Shown piece after piece: positions 26,145 through 34,570 of a stretch of 64,000 nucleotides of DNA. Location: the NCBI GenBank assembly GCA_963714875.1, contig CAVQQI010000012.1, forward strand, positions 1 to 64,000. The letters run 5' to 3'. Source of the DNA: JBAOHV01 sp963714875 (GTDB taxonomy: Bacteria > Actinomycetota > Acidimicrobiia > Acidimicrobiales > Microtrichaceae). The notes beneath the pieces are model-generated. The model did not search any database, was not told where the DNA came from, and saw only the letters and a list, made by a program, of their open reading frames with translations. The stretch's first letter is position 1. Every line of letters begins with the position of its first letter. Position numbers and translations under genes: made by a program.

Positions 26145-26150
26145 TACGTT
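26145..26150 (+). promoter_or_regulatory. -10 hexamer of leaderless hyuA promoter
   Basis: TACGTT, exactly 6 nt, then GTG 26157. Supports the internal GTG as the true start over upstream ATGs at 26037 or 26103. Confidence 0.5.
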
Positions 26151-26156
26151 CCGCAC

Positions 26157-27974
26157 GTGCGACTGGGTGCCGACAGTGGGGGAACGTTCACCGATGTTGT
26201 CGGCACCGACGGGCGGATCCTGAAGATCCCGTCCACACCGCTCGACCCCGGTCAGGCGGTGCGTTCGGCCGTGACGCTGTTGGCAGGGGACCGCACGGTG
26301 GAGCAGTTGGCCCACGGAACGACGGTCGCGACGAACGCGCTGCTGGAGCGCACCGGCGCCGTCGTCGCCCTGGTGAGCACCGCCGGGCTGGCCGACGTCA
26401 TCGAGATCGGCCGCCAGGCCCGACCGTCGTTGTACGACCCGTGGGTCGACCGCCCCGAGCCGCTGGTCGCTCGCGGACATCGGTTGGAGGTCACCGAGCG
26501 GCTCGCCGCCGACGGCGCGGCGGTGCAACGGTGGGTGCCGGGATCGCTGCCCGCGGTGCCCGAGGGCGTCGAGTCGATCGCAGTGGTCCTGCTGCACGCC
26601 GACCTGGATCCGGCCCATGAACAGCAGGTCGCGGCCGAACTCCGAGCCGCCGGGTTCGAGGTGAGCGCGTCGCACGAGGTCGCGCCCGAGTACCGGGAGT
26701 ACGAGCGGACGGTCACCACGGTCGTCAACGCCTACCTCCGGCCGGTGTGTCGACCGTATCTCGAGGGTCTTGCGGACACCGCTGCGTCGGTGTCGGTCAT
26801 GACCTCTGCGGGCGGCCTCGTCGACATCGCCGCTGCTGCAGCGACCCCTGCATCGCTGCTGCTGTCCGGTCCCGCCGGCGGGGTGCGTGCTGCGGCAGCG
26901 GTGGCGACGGCCTGCGGCTACCCGGATGCGATCAGCTTCGACATGGGTGGCACGAGCACCGACGTCTGTCTGATCCTCAGCGGCGAGCCGGCGCCCGCAG
27001 CATCGCGCGACGTCGCCGGGCTGCCGATCCGCCTGCCGTCGCTCGACGTGCACACCGTGGGCGCAGGCGGCGGCAGCATCGCCTCGATCGATGCCGGGGG
27101 TGCGTTGCGAGTCGGTCCCGGGTCGGCGGGCGCGCTGCCGGGCCCGGCGTGCTACGGGCGTGGCGGCACGCTGCCGACGGTCACCGACGCCGACCTGGTG
27201 CTGGGGCGCATCCCTGCTGACACCGCCTTCTCCGGTCTGGGGATGCTGGATGTCGACGCAGCTGCACGCGCCCTGGAGGCGACGGGGGTCGACGCCGCAG
27301 GCGTGGTCGCCGTGGTCGACGCCCAGATGGAACAGGCCTTGCGCGCGGTGTCGGTGGAACGCGGCGTCGATCCGTCGACGCTCGCACTCGTGGCGTTCGG
27401 CGGCGCAGGGCCGCTGCACGCCTGTGATCTCGCCGACGCCGCGGGCATCCCGACGGTGATCGTGCCGGGCGCGGCGGGAGTGCTGTCCGCAGTTGGTCTG
27501 CTGACCTCGCCGCGGCGTCGCGAGGTGGTGAGGTCCTGGCCGCGACCCGACGACACCGATGGCCTGGCCGCGGCGCTGGACGAGTTGGTGGCCGCAGCGG
27601 TCGAGCTGCTCGATGCGGCACCCGGCGAGGACGTCACGACCGCAACCGCACTGGACTGCCGCTACGCCGGGCAGAGCCACGAGCTGCGCGTCGGTCGAAT
27701 CGAGGACTTCGCACAGGAGCACCGCGCCCGCAACGGTTACGACCTGCCCGGTACGCAGGTCCAGGTGATCGCGCTGCGAGCGGTCGCCGAGGCGCCAGCT
27801 CCTGCGGCGATCGGCGACGTGCTCGCACGCTGGGACGACGGCGCCGTCGTCCCGGTGCGCGGACCGCAGGTGGTCAGCCGCGAGGACTGCACGATCTGGG
27901 TGCCGACGGGGTGGTCCGGCGAGCCCGGCCCGCTGGGCTCGCTCGTGCTGCGACGGTCCGGGACCGGCACGTGA
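26157..27974 (+). CDS. hyuA: Hydantoinase/oxoprolinase family protein, subunit A
   Basis: 605 residues of the ASKHA-like HyuA family, which with HyuB forms ATP-dependent hydantoinases, oxoprolinases or acetone/acetophenone carboxylases. Visible blocks: RLGADSGGTFTDVV (phosphate 1), HGTTVATNALLERTG, SFDMGGTSTDVCLI (phosphate 2) and the VGAGGGSIASID loop. GTG 26157 starts exactly at the family N-terminus. The stop overlaps the hyuB start (GTGA). Slightly short compared with the usual 650-700 residues, mainly at the C-terminus. Substrate unknown. Confidence 0.88.
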   Translation: MRLGADSGGTFTDVVGTDGRILKIPSTPLDPGQAVRSAVTLLAGDRTVEQLAHGTTVATNALLERTGAVVALVSTAGLADVIEIGRQARPSLYDPWVDRPEPLVARGHRLEVTERLAADGAAVQRWVPGSLPAVPEGVESIAVVLLHADLDPAHEQQVAAELRAAGFEVSASHEVAPEYREYERTVTTVVNAYLRPVCRPYLEGLADTAASVSVMTSAGGLVDIAAAAATPASLLLSGPAGGVRAAAAVATACGYPDAISFDMGGTSTDVCLILSGEPAPAASRDVAGLPIRLPSLDVHTVGAGGGSIASIDAGGALRVGPGSAGALPGPACYGRGGTLPTVTDADLVLGRIPADTAFSGLGMLDVDAAARALEATGVDAAGVVAVVDAQMEQALRAVSVERGVDPSTLALVAFGGAGPLHACDLADAAGIPTVIVPGAAGVLSAVGLLTSPRRREVVRSWPRPDDTDGLAAALDELVAAAVELLDAAPGEDVTTATALDCRYAGQSHELRVGRIEDFAQEHRARNGYDLPGTQVQVIALRAVAEAPAPAAIGDVLARWDDGAVVPVRGPQVVSREDCTIWVPTGWSGEPGPLGSLVLRRSGTGT

Positions 27975-29752
27975 GCGCGCTCGGTCCCGCAGAGCTGAGC
28001 GTCCTGATCGCCCGGCTGTCGGGCGTCGCCGATGAGATGGGTGCGGTGCTCCGGCGAGGGGCGTTCAGTCCCAACATCAAGGAACGAGCCGACTGCTCTG
28101 CAGCGGTGTTCGATGCGTCGGGGGCGATGCTGGCGCAGGCCGAGCACATCCCGGTGCACCTGGGTTCGATGCCGGCATCGGTCGCTGCGGTGATTGCTGA
28201 ACTGGGCGAGCTGGGGCCGGGTGAGCAGGCCATCGTCAACGACCCGTTCGCCGGTGGCACCCATCTGAACGACATCACGGTGGTCGCACCCTGCTGGCTC
28301 GACGGCACGCTGATCGGTTGGGTGGCCAACCGTGCGCACCACGCAGATGTCGGCGGTGGGGCGCCCGGTTCGTTGCCCGCCGACGCGACCGAGATCTTCG
28401 CCGAGGGTCTCCGTCTCCCACCCACCATGCTGACACCTCAGGTGCGCCAGCTGCTGCTCGCCAACTCCCGCACCCCGGCCGAGCGGGCGGGTGACCTGGA
28501 CGCGCAGCGCGGAGCCAACGTCGTGGGGGTGGCCCGGCTGGCGATGCTCGCCGGTGCGCCCTTCTCCGAGGTGCTGGCCTACGGGGAGCGACGCTGCCGA
28601 GCGGCGATCGCGGCGATGCCCGACGGCGAGTGGACCGCACATGACCAGATGGACTCGACGGGGTCCGCTCCCTCTCAGCAGCAGCCGGCGCACCTGCGCT
28701 GCACGGTGCGGATCGACGGGGAGCACATCGAGTTCGACCTGACCGGCACCGACGACCAGCGGCCCGGCAACACCAATGCCGTGCGTGCGGTCACCGTGTC
28801 GGCGGTGGCGTTCGTGCTGCGGGCGGTGATCGATCCGGGGCTGCCGGCGAACGCAGGTGTCATGGCGCCGGTCGCCGTGCGGACCCGGCCCGGCACCATC
28901 GTCGATGCGCAGTACCCGGCGGCGGTCGGGGCGGGCAACGTCGAGGTGAGCCAGCGCGTCGCCGACGTGGTCGCACGGGCGTTGGCCATGGCCGTGCCCG
29001 GTGCGGTGCCGGCGGCGTCGCAGGGGACGATGAACAACGTGCTGATCGGTGGGGTCGGTCCGGGCGACACGTGGGTCTACTACGAGACGGTGGCGGGCGG
29101 TCAGGGTGGGCGGCCATCGCGGCCCGGTCAGCAGGGAGCGCTGCCCCGCACGGGCATGAGCGGCGTGCACACCGGCATGACCAACACGCTGAACACGCCG
29201 ATCGAGGCCCTGGAGCGCGAGTTCCCCATGCGCGTGCTCCGCTACCGGCTGCGGCAGGGCAGCGGTGGCGCCGGATCAGCCCCGGGCGGCGAGGGGATCG
29301 AACGTGACCTCCAGGTGCTCGAGGACGCAACCGTGTCGTTCATCACCGAGCGTCGGGTCTCACCGGCCTGGGGGCTGGACGGTGGCGAGGCCGGAGCGGT
29401 GGGGGAGAACTGGCTGTTGCCCGGTGGCGACGAGGCGAGGGCCGAGCGCCTTCCCGACAAGTGCACGATCCAGCTGACGGCCGGCGACGTCCTGCGGATG
29501 CTGACCCCCGGTGGTGGCGGCTGGGGTGAGCGGGTCCTGAGCGCGTGTCCTGAGCTGCCCACGGATTCTGAGTCGTCCGGTCGGTTTCTGGGTGGCACCC
29601 GCGCTCGCCGGCGGTCGCGGTGCCTCCCAGAAGTCCTGTCACCGTCGGGCGGCGGGGACATCGGTTCGCCGGCCGTCCGGTTGGCCCACTTGACCGTGCG
29701 GTCAATAGAGTCGGGGCCATGCTGGAACTCAATGGTGCATCTGCAATCGTGA
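27971..29752 (+). CDS. hyuB: Hydantoinase B/oxoprolinase family protein (3' end probably frameshifted)
   Basis: 593 residues as read. Family features: EMGAVLRRGAFSPNIKERADCSAAVF, HIPVHLGSMPASVAAVI, NDPFAGGTHLNDITVV, VANRAHHADVGGGAPGS, and near the end RMLTPGGGGWGER, which is normally the last few residues. Here reading continues about 70 residues of unrelated Arg/Ser-rich sequence and overlaps the next gene by 34 nt. A one-base change near 29530 would give a TGA at 29538 right after the family end. It is the partner of the preceding HyuA (overlap GTGA). Confidence 0.85.
   Translation: MSALGPAELSVLIARLSGVADEMGAVLRRGAFSPNIKERADCSAAVFDASGAMLAQAEHIPVHLGSMPASVAAVIAELGELGPGEQAIVNDPFAGGTHLNDITVVAPCWLDGTLIGWVANRAHHADVGGGAPGSLPADATEIFAEGLRLPPTMLTPQVRQLLLANSRTPAERAGDLDAQRGANVVGVARLAMLAGAPFSEVLAYGERRCRAAIAAMPDGEWTAHDQMDSTGSAPSQQQPAHLRCTVRIDGEHIEFDLTGTDDQRPGNTNAVRAVTVSAVAFVLRAVIDPGLPANAGVMAPVAVRTRPGTIVDAQYPAAVGAGNVEVSQRVADVVARALAMAVPGAVPAASQGTMNNVLIGGVGPGDTWVYYETVAGGQGGRPSRPGQQGALPRTGMSGVHTGMTNTLNTPIEALEREFPMRVLRYRLRQGSGGAGSAPGGEGIERDLQVLEDATVSFITERRVSPAWGLDGGEAGAVGENWLLPGGDEARAERLPDKCTIQLTAGDVLRMLTPGGGGWGERVLSACPELPTDSESSGRFLGGTRARRRSRCLPEVLSPSGGGDIGSPAVRLAHLTVRSIESGPCWNSMVHLQS
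29690..29705. promoter_or_regulatory. 16-bp palindromic operator TTGACCG-TG-CGGTCAA
   Basis: Perfect 7-bp arms around a 2-nt centre, 13 nt before the SDR ATG and abutting its -10 hexamer TAGAGT (29706-29711). The same half-site TTGACCG occurs in the 24-bp palindrome before the acyl-CoA dehydrogenase at 40345. This form is typical of TetR-family regulators of fatty-acid metabolism. The regulator is not identified. Confidence 0.65.
29706..29711 (+). promoter_or_regulatory. -10 hexamer of the HSD10-like SDR gene
   Basis: TAGAGT, 7 nt, then ATG 29719; TTGGCC at 29681-29686 would be a -35 at 19-nt spacing. The palindrome at 29690-29705 lies between the two, so a bound repressor would block polymerase. 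Confidence 0.45.
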
Positions 29753-30498
29753 CCGGTGGGGCCTCGGGCCTGGGCGAGGCCTCGGTGCGCGCCCTGGCCG
29801 CCAAGGGCGCCAAGGTCGTCATCTTGGACCTCGACCGCCAACAGGAGAAGGGCGACGCGCTGGCCAAGGAGACCGGCGGCGTGTTCGCTCCCGCCGACGT
29901 CACCGACGCCGAGCAGGTCATCGCCGCGGTCGAGGCCGCCAAGGAGCTCGGGCCGCTGCGTGCGGTGGTCAACTCCGCCGGCATCGGCTGGGCATCGCGC
30001 ACCATCGGGCGTGACGGAACCTACGAGTCGGCTCACGACCTGGAGCTGTTCCGCAAGGTCATCGACATCAACCTGGTCGGCACGTTCAACGTGACCCGCC
30101 TGGCCGCCACGGCCATGAGCCAGACCGACGCGGTGGACGACGATGGTGCTCGCGGGGCGATCGTCAACACCGCGTCCGTCGCCGCGCTCGAAGGGCAGGT
30201 CGGTCAGGTGGCGTACACCGCGTCCAAGGCCGGCATCGTCGGCATGACCCTGGTGATCGCCCGTGACCTCGCCCCTGCAGGGATCCGCTGCAACACGATC
30301 ATCCCCGGGTTCTTCGACACGCCCATCTACGGCGGCAACGAGGACATGAAGAACCACCTGAAGAAGGACACCCTCTTCCCCAAGCGCCTGGGCTACGCGT
30401 CCGAGTACGCGTCGCTGGCGCTCGAACTGCTGACCAACGGCTACATCAACGGCGAGTCGGTGCGCATCGACACCGGCACCCGGATGCAGCCCAAGTGA
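29719..30498 (+). CDS. 3-hydroxyacyl-CoA dehydrogenase type 2-like SDR (HSD10-like)
   Basis: 259-residue NAD-dependent SDR. Motifs: TGGASGLGEASVRALAAKGA (cofactor), NSAGIGWASRTIGRDG, the catalytic VNTASVAALEGQVGQ and YTASKAGIVGM. The end PKRLGYASEYASLALELLTN, NGESVRIDTGTRMQPK is characteristic of HSD10/17-beta-HSD10-type 3-hydroxyacyl-CoA dehydrogenases, which act in fatty-acid or branched-chain beta-oxidation. Control by the TTGACCG palindrome shared with an acyl-CoA dehydrogenase supports that role. A strong hairpin terminator follows. Confidence 0.88.
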   Translation: MLELNGASAIVTGGASGLGEASVRALAAKGAKVVILDLDRQQEKGDALAKETGGVFAPADVTDAEQVIAAVEAAKELGPLRAVVNSAGIGWASRTIGRDGTYESAHDLELFRKVIDINLVGTFNVTRLAATAMSQTDAVDDDGARGAIVNTASVAALEGQVGQVAYTASKAGIVGMTLVIARDLAPAGIRCNTIIPGFFDTPIYGGNEDMKNHLKKDTLFPKRLGYASEYASLALELLTNGYINGESVRIDTGTRMQPK

Positions 30499-30516
30499 GC
30501 TGACACTCGTCGACGT

Positions 30517-30552
30517 CGGCCCGGGCACCTGCACCTGCAGGGGTCCGGGCCG
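30517..30552 (+). terminator. Nested hairpin after the HSD10-like gene
   Basis: CGGCCCGG/CCGGGCCG (8 bp) encloses CCTGC/GCAGG (5 bp) with a 4-nt loop and symmetric 3-nt internal bulges. It begins 18 nt after the stop. No U run follows, so it would be a tail-less terminator. Confidence 0.6.
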
Positions 30553-30601
30553 TCTGCGTTCTGCGGTGCTCGGGCTCGGCACCCCCGGTGGGGGAGCTGG
30601 C

Positions 30602-30607
30602 TACCCT
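30602..30607 (+). promoter_or_regulatory. -10 hexamer for the lipoprotein at 30655
   Basis: TACCCT about 48 nt before the ATG. The implied leader of about 40 nt contains a GGCGGC/GCCGCC hairpin and then GGGGAG, a ribosome site 7 nt before the ATG. Confidence 0.4.
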
Positions 30608-30654
30608 GACGAGGGGCGGCAGCCGCCGGTGGCGGTCGATCAGGGGAGCACCAG

Positions 30655-30945
30655 ATGAGAGCACTTCGGACCGTCGCGGCGGGGGCAACGCTGATCGCCA
30701 CCTCGGCGTTCGGGGTCGGCTGCACGCCCACCCCGGCGCCCGATGACGAGACCCGGGCCGCCTGCGAGATCGAACGAAGGACGATCGAGACGGCGCTCGC
30801 GGCGTGGAACGCCTCGGTCGGTGGTGGCCAGTACCCGTCGAGCCTCGCCGACCTGGTCGGGGTCTTCATCGAGGCGGACTGGATCCGCCTCAACTGGATC
30901 TACGGCTCCGACGGTGCCAGTTACACCATGGTCGGACCCTGCTGA
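30655..30945 (+). CDS. Small lipoprotein with a pseudopilin-like body
   Basis: 96 residues. A signal peptide (MRALRTVAAGATLIATSAFG) ends in the lipobox FGVGC, so Cys23 should be lipidated. The mature part, RAACEIERRTIETALAAWNA followed by YPSSLADLVGVFIEADWIR, has the form of the alpha-helix and loop seen in type II/competence pseudopilin C-terminal domains, where a helix is followed by a YP...L pattern. It lacks the pilin methylation motif. GGGGAG 7 nt upstream of ATG 30655. Function unknown. Confidence 0.75.
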   Translation: MRALRTVAAGATLIATSAFGVGCTPTPAPDDETRAACEIERRTIETALAAWNASVGGGQYPSSLADLVGVFIEADWIRLNWIYGSDGASYTMVGPC

Positions 30946-31021
30946 GCGGCTCGGCGGATGGCGCGTCCCGGCGGGGCCGGGCCGCCGAGATCATCAGCGG
31001 TGGCGAGCCGGGCCAGTGTGA

Positions 31022-31207
31022 TCAGGGAGCGCCCTGCTCGCCGCTGAGGGGATTGCCCTCCTGGTCGAAGTGCTCGACGAACTCCTCGATGTCCTTGGCG
31101 TCCATCGCCAGGTGTTCGGGCTTGCCGAGCGGCTCGGGGTGGATCTTCGCCTTGCCGTCCTTCTCGTCGTCGTAGCCCTCGGGGCGATCCTTGTCGAAGA
31201 TGTTCAC
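31022..31207 (-). CDS. Small acidic protein of unknown function (61 aa)
   Basis: 61 residues, highly charged (DKDRPEGYDDEKDGKAKIHP, then LAMDAKDIEEFVEHFDQEGN). GTG 31207 has GGAGG 4 nt upstream and a TAGGCT hexamer about 30 nt before the start, so expression signals are good. No family recognised; probably soluble and partly disordered. Confidence 0.65.
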   Translation of the reverse strand: MNIFDKDRPEGYDDEKDGKAKIHPEPLGKPEHLAMDAKDIEEFVEHFDQEGNPLSGEQGAP

Positions 31208-31320
31208 GGTTCCTCCGTTGTCGACTGCTCACAGCCTAGGACCGACGGCAGCCGCATCGGTTCCCGGTCGACGGGCAGGATGGGCCCGGCCCCCGGTCCG
31301 CGGCCGGCGGCCTCGATCGG

Positions 31321-31992
31321 TCAGGCGGGGATGGGGCCCGGTGTGAACACCTGCGAGCCGGTCGGGGCCTTGCCGGGTCGTCCCAGCCAGAACTGGTGGT
31401 CCGACATCGCGAGCAGTGCGTGGTCACCCGAGGAGTTGCCGTACCCCCACAGCCGGACGTCGTGGAGCGGCCCGGCGGCAGGCTGCCCCAACCATTCCCG
31501 CAGACGCACCGCCTTCTGCTCGGCCCGGACGTTCGGTCGGCAGAGCGCCCCGGTGAGCCGACCGTCGAACGACTCGGGTTCGACCGCCATGACGCCCTGG
31601 AGGTCCAGCAGCTCGGCGAGCGGCTCCAGGTAGTACACCAGCGATGCCGAGACGAACACGACCTCGTGCCCGGCGCGTCGGTGGTCCTCCAGGCGTGTCA
31701 GGACGTCGGGTCGCAGCTGGTCCGACAAGAGGTCGCGTGCATAGCGGGCGCCCAGGTGTCGCAGTTCCTGCTCGTCCCGCCCGGCGAACAGCTCGCGCAG
31801 CAGCTGCTCCTTGAGCCCGTCGCGGTCGCGCAGATCGACCGAGCGGCGCACACCACCCAGGCCCAGCTGACCGCAGACCTGGGCGAACCGGCGACGACCT
31901 GCGGCCAGGGCCAGGAAGGGCACCAGGGTGTCGCGCCGCGACAAGGTGCCGTCGAAGTCGAACGCCGCGACCTTGCGCGTTTCGCCGTTCAT
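31321..31992 (-). CDS. HAD-superfamily hydrolase, subfamily IB (PSPase-like)
   Basis: 223 residues. Motif I AAFDFDGTLSRRDTLVPFL, motif II EVVFVSASLVYYLEPLAE, Lys in RAEQKAVRLREWLG, and motif III-like LWGYGNSSGDHALLAMSDH. The last has GNSSGD where many members have GDSxxD. The family includes phosphoserine phosphatases and acyltransferase-linked phosphatases; the substrate here is unknown. ATG 31992 starts MNGETRKVAAFDFDG. It follows the SRPBCC gene by 22 nt on the same strand, as part of a minus-strand run down from 34287. Confidence 0.85.
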   Translation of the reverse strand: MNGETRKVAAFDFDGTLSRRDTLVPFLALAAGRRRFAQVCGQLGLGGVRRSVDLRDRDGLKEQLLRELFAGRDEQELRHLGARYARDLLSDQLRPDVLTRLEDHRRAGHEVVFVSASLVYYLEPLAELLDLQGVMAVEPESFDGRLTGALCRPNVRAEQKAVRLREWLGQPAAGPLHDVRLWGYGNSSGDHALLAMSDHQFWLGRPGKAPTGSQVFTPGPIPA

Positions 31993-32014
31993 CGGAGCGC
32001 CCCCTCCGCGGTGA

Positions 32015-32474
32015 TCAGAGCGACGAGGAGGTGTTCGTCACGAACGCCTCGAGCCGCCCGAGCGTCTGCTCGATGCTCTTCTGGTTCTTCGGCGCCCACT
32101 TCATCATCTCGATGTAGAAGCCGGCCTTCGAGGTGGACCAGTCGAAGGTCTCGGTGACCCGGGTGCCCTCCTCGACCGGCTCGAACTCGTAGCGCCAGCG
32201 CCACCCGCCGATGTGCGCCCACGCGATGCGGCGCCCCTCGGTGTACTCGACCACCTTGTTGGTGATCAGGTACGGAACGCCGATGCGCATGGTGGTCGAG
32301 AACTTGTCGCCGAGCGCCAGCTTGCGGCTGCCGCCGCGGACGCCCTTGACGCTGCCCGAGCCGTCGATCACGTGGTGCAGCGACGGGTCGGCGACGACGT
32401 CGAACAGCTGCCTGGGCGTCGGCCGCGATGACACGGCTGGCCGAGACCTGACGTTCCTGTGGGGGTGTACTCAT
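32015..32474 (-). CDS. SRPBCC (polyketide cyclase/START-like) protein, frame broken once
   Basis: About 152 residues when corrected. The typical start VSASRVIAADA (from ATG 32474, with AGGAG 6 nt upstream) is one frame away from the rest, FDVVADPSLHHVIDGSGSVK and on to TGA 32015. One extra C in a CCC run near 32414-32416 accounts for the break. Later blocks: WRYEFEPVEEGTRVTETFDW and IEQTLGRLEAFV, normal for this hydrophobic-ligand-binding fold. Without correction, a GTG at 32434 gives a shorter protein. Ligand unknown. Confidence 0.8.
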
Positions 32475-32617
32475 CGGGCTCTCCTGGATCGCGGTGGGAC
32501 CCGTCGACACGACGGCCGCAGGCGCACCATCCTGACCCAGCCGGGTCGGGCGCGACGAACGCGACCACTGGATGGTGCACCGGCCTCGCTCGAACGCGTG
32601 CGGTCCCGGTCGCCGGA

Positions 32618-33514
32618 TCAGGCGAGCACGTACTCCAGGGCCCCCCGCAGCTCCGGGTGGGTGAACTCGAATCCGGCGTCGAGCAGGACCGTCGGCGCCA
32701 CGCGTTGGCTGGTGAGCAGCAACGAGTCGGCGAGCTCGCGCCCGTAGAGGATCCTGGGACCGGTCATGGGCAGGAAGGTCATCGGCCGGCGCAGGACCGA
32801 GAAGAGGGTCTTGGTGTACGCCGCATTGGTGACCGGCTCCGGGGCCACCAGGTTCACCGGTCCGTGCACCTCGTGGTCGAGCAGGAACTGGATGGCGCGG
32901 ACCTCGTCGAGGATCGAGATCCAGCTGATCCACTGCTTCCCCGATCCGGCCTTGCCGCCCAGGCACAGCTTGAAGAACGGCAGCTGCTTCGCCAGCGCGC
33001 CGCCGTCGGTGGACTGCACGATGCCGGTGCGCAGGAACGCCACACGGATGCCGGCCGCCGCCGCGGGTTCGGCGCAGCGCTCCCACTTGATGCAGACCCG
33101 GGCGGGGAAGTCGTCGCCGGGTCCGGTGGTCTCGGTGATCACGTCGTCGCCGTGGTCGCCGTAGTACCCGATCGCCGAGCCGGACAGCAGCACCTTCGGG
33201 GGCCGCGTGAGCGCTGCGAGCGTCTCGGCGATCAGCGTGGTTCCCTCGGTCCGCGACGAGGTGATGCGGCGCTTCTGCTCGTCGGTCCAGCGCGAGTCGG
33301 CGATGCCGACACCAGCCAGGTGCACCACTGCGTCGATGCCCTCGAGTGCCGCTTCGTCGATGGTTCCCCGCGCCGGGTCCCAGTGTGCGGTGTCGCCCCG
33401 GGCGCTCGAGCTGTCGGGTCGGACCAGGCGGAGCACACGGTGGCCGTCGGACTCCAGCGCTCGGACCAGATGCGTCCCGATCAGGCCGGTGGATCCGGTG
33501 ACGGCGATGTCCAT
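32618..33514 (-). CDS. TIGR01777-family NAD-dependent epimerase-like protein (SDR39U1)
   Basis: 298 residues, extended-SDR Rossmann fold. VTGSTGLIGTHLVRALESDG (cofactor), VVHLAGVGIADSRWTDEQKR and SGSAIGYYGDHGDDVITETT are signatures of this family, as is the C-terminal DUF1731-like region from LAKQLPFFKLCLGGKAGSGKQ to the GFEFTHPELRGALEYVLA end. Biochemical role of the family is poorly known. It lies directly after the dprE2-like gene on the same strand. Confidence 0.9.
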   Translation of the reverse strand: MDIAVTGSTGLIGTHLVRALESDGHRVLRLVRPDSSSARGDTAHWDPARGTIDEAALEGIDAVVHLAGVGIADSRWTDEQKRRITSSRTEGTTLIAETLAALTRPPKVLLSGSAIGYYGDHGDDVITETTGPGDDFPARVCIKWERCAEPAAAAGIRVAFLRTGIVQSTDGGALAKQLPFFKLCLGGKAGSGKQWISWISILDEVRAIQFLLDHEVHGPVNLVAPEPVTNAAYTKTLFSVLRRPMTFLPMTGPRILYGRELADSLLLTSQRVAPTVLLDAGFEFTHPELRGALEYVLA

Positions 33515-34287
33515 GTGAAGGTCAGCCTCTCTCGCTCACCTTGCGCCACAGCGGCACGCGGGAGCAGTCGGAACACGAAGAACGGGTACTTGAGCACCGG
33601 AGGCGCCCACACCGTCTCTGTACCCTTCGTCAGTCCGTCGACGATCAGATGCGCGACCTCATCGGGGGTGGTCGAGAAGGGCGCTGCGTCCATGCCCTCT
33701 GTCATCTTCGTGCGCACGAACCCGGGCCGCACGACCATGACCCGGACGCCGGTGCCGACCAGTGCATCGCCCAGACCCTGGGCGAAGGCGTCGAGCCCTG
33801 CCTTGGTCGAGCCGTAGACGAAGTTGCTCTTGCGGGCCCGCAGGCCGGCCACCGACGACATCAGCACCAGCACGCCGTGCCCCTGGGCCTTGAGACGATC
33901 GGCGACGACCAGCGACGCCGAGACCAGGCCCCCGAAGTTGATCTGCACGGCCGCCGCGGCGAACGCCGGGTCGCGGTCGAACGCCTCCTGGCTGCCCAGG
34001 ATGCCCGCGGGTGCATAGACCAGGTCGATGTCGCCGAACTCGTCGAAGATGTCGCCGATCACCTTGGCGTGGCTGGCGACATCGGTCGCGTCCCAGTTCC
34101 GGAGCTCGACCGTGGCACCTGCGGAGCGCAGGTCGTCGGCGACCTTCTCCATGTCGTCCTCGGGTCGCCCCGCCAGGATCACCGTGTCGCAGCGACCCTT
34201 CACGAGCTCCAGGCACACCGAGCGGCCGATGTCGGAGCCTCCTCCGAGCACCAGCACCGACTGGACCTCACCGAGTGCGTCGCGCAC
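33481..34287 (-). CDS. DprE2-like decaprenylphosphoryl-ribose 2-epimerase subunit (SDR), 3' end probably frameshifted
   Basis: SDR of about 255 residues resembling DprE2, which reduces the 2-keto intermediate to decaprenylphosphoryl-arabinose in actinobacterial arabinan synthesis. Features: SVLVLGGGSDIGRSVC, LVYAPAGILGSQE, SSVAGLRARKSNFVYGSTKA with the YxxxK pair, and VVRPGFVRTKMTEGM. GTG 34287 has a GGGGG ribosome site. As read, it overlaps the epimerase start by 34 nt with an atypical tail. One frame change near 33550 gives WRKVSERG and a TGA at 33522, removing the overlap. No dprE1 is nearby, so the precise role is inferred. Confidence 0.8.
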   Translation of the reverse strand: MRDALGEVQSVLVLGGGSDIGRSVCLELVKGRCDTVILAGRPEDDMEKVADDLRSAGATVELRNWDATDVASHAKVIGDIFDEFGDIDLVYAPAGILGSQEAFDRDPAFAAAAVQINFGGLVSASLVVADRLKAQGHGVLVLMSSVAGLRARKSNFVYGSTKAGLDAFAQGLGDALVGTGVRVMVVRPGFVRTKMTEGMDAAPFSTTPDEVAHLIVDGLTKGTETVWAPPVLKYPFFVFRLLPRAAVAQGERERLTFTWTSPSPDPPA

Positions 34288-34377
34288 CTTCGTCCCCCCT
34301 CGGGCCGCAGCCCTCGATCCGCAGGGTGACCCCGTCGGCCACCGGCGACCGAGGTTACCCACCACGGCCGGTGGACC

Positions 34378-34383
34378 TACCCT
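34378..34383 (+). promoter_or_regulatory. -10 hexamer of a leaderless small gene
   Basis: TACCCT, exactly 6 nt, then GTG 34390. Confidence 0.45.
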
Positions 34384-34389
34384 GTGGCG

Positions 34390-34479
34390 GTGAGCACGCG
34401 CATGTTGATCATCCTCGCACTGGTGTGCGGAGTGGCGATCCTCGTCGCGTTCGCGGTCCAGGCAGCGCAGCTGATCTGA
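34390..34479 (+). CDS. Single-helix small membrane protein (29 aa)
   Basis: GTG 34390 to TGA 34479 encodes four polar residues, one hydrophobic helix (MLIILALVCGVAILVAFAVQ) and a short AAQLI end. The leaderless-type TACCCT-N6-GTG start is as good as those of the longer genes. It sits alone between the dprE2-like gene and lpd. Function unknown. Confidence 0.5.
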   Translation: MSTRMLIILALVCGVAILVAFAVQAAQLI

Positions 34480-34557
34480 GGTTGTCGCCTGATCTGACGC
34501 TGTCGCCGGCCTGGCGGTGATCTCGCACGGGCGCCCGGCCGGGTCGGTTCCGGTGGG

Positions 34558-34563
34558 TAGGCT
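34558..34563 (+). promoter_or_regulatory. -10 hexamer of lpd
   Basis: TAGGCT, 7 nt, then GTG 34571. Confidence 0.45.
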
Positions 34564-34570
34564 CGCACCC

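Noticed and set aside
25572..27722. 716-codon minus-strand frame running through hyuA
   Set aside because: Only the first-listed 160 codons at its 3' end (J-domain protein, start 26054) look like protein; the rest is antisense to hyuA, with His/Arg/Gln-rich shadow sequence.
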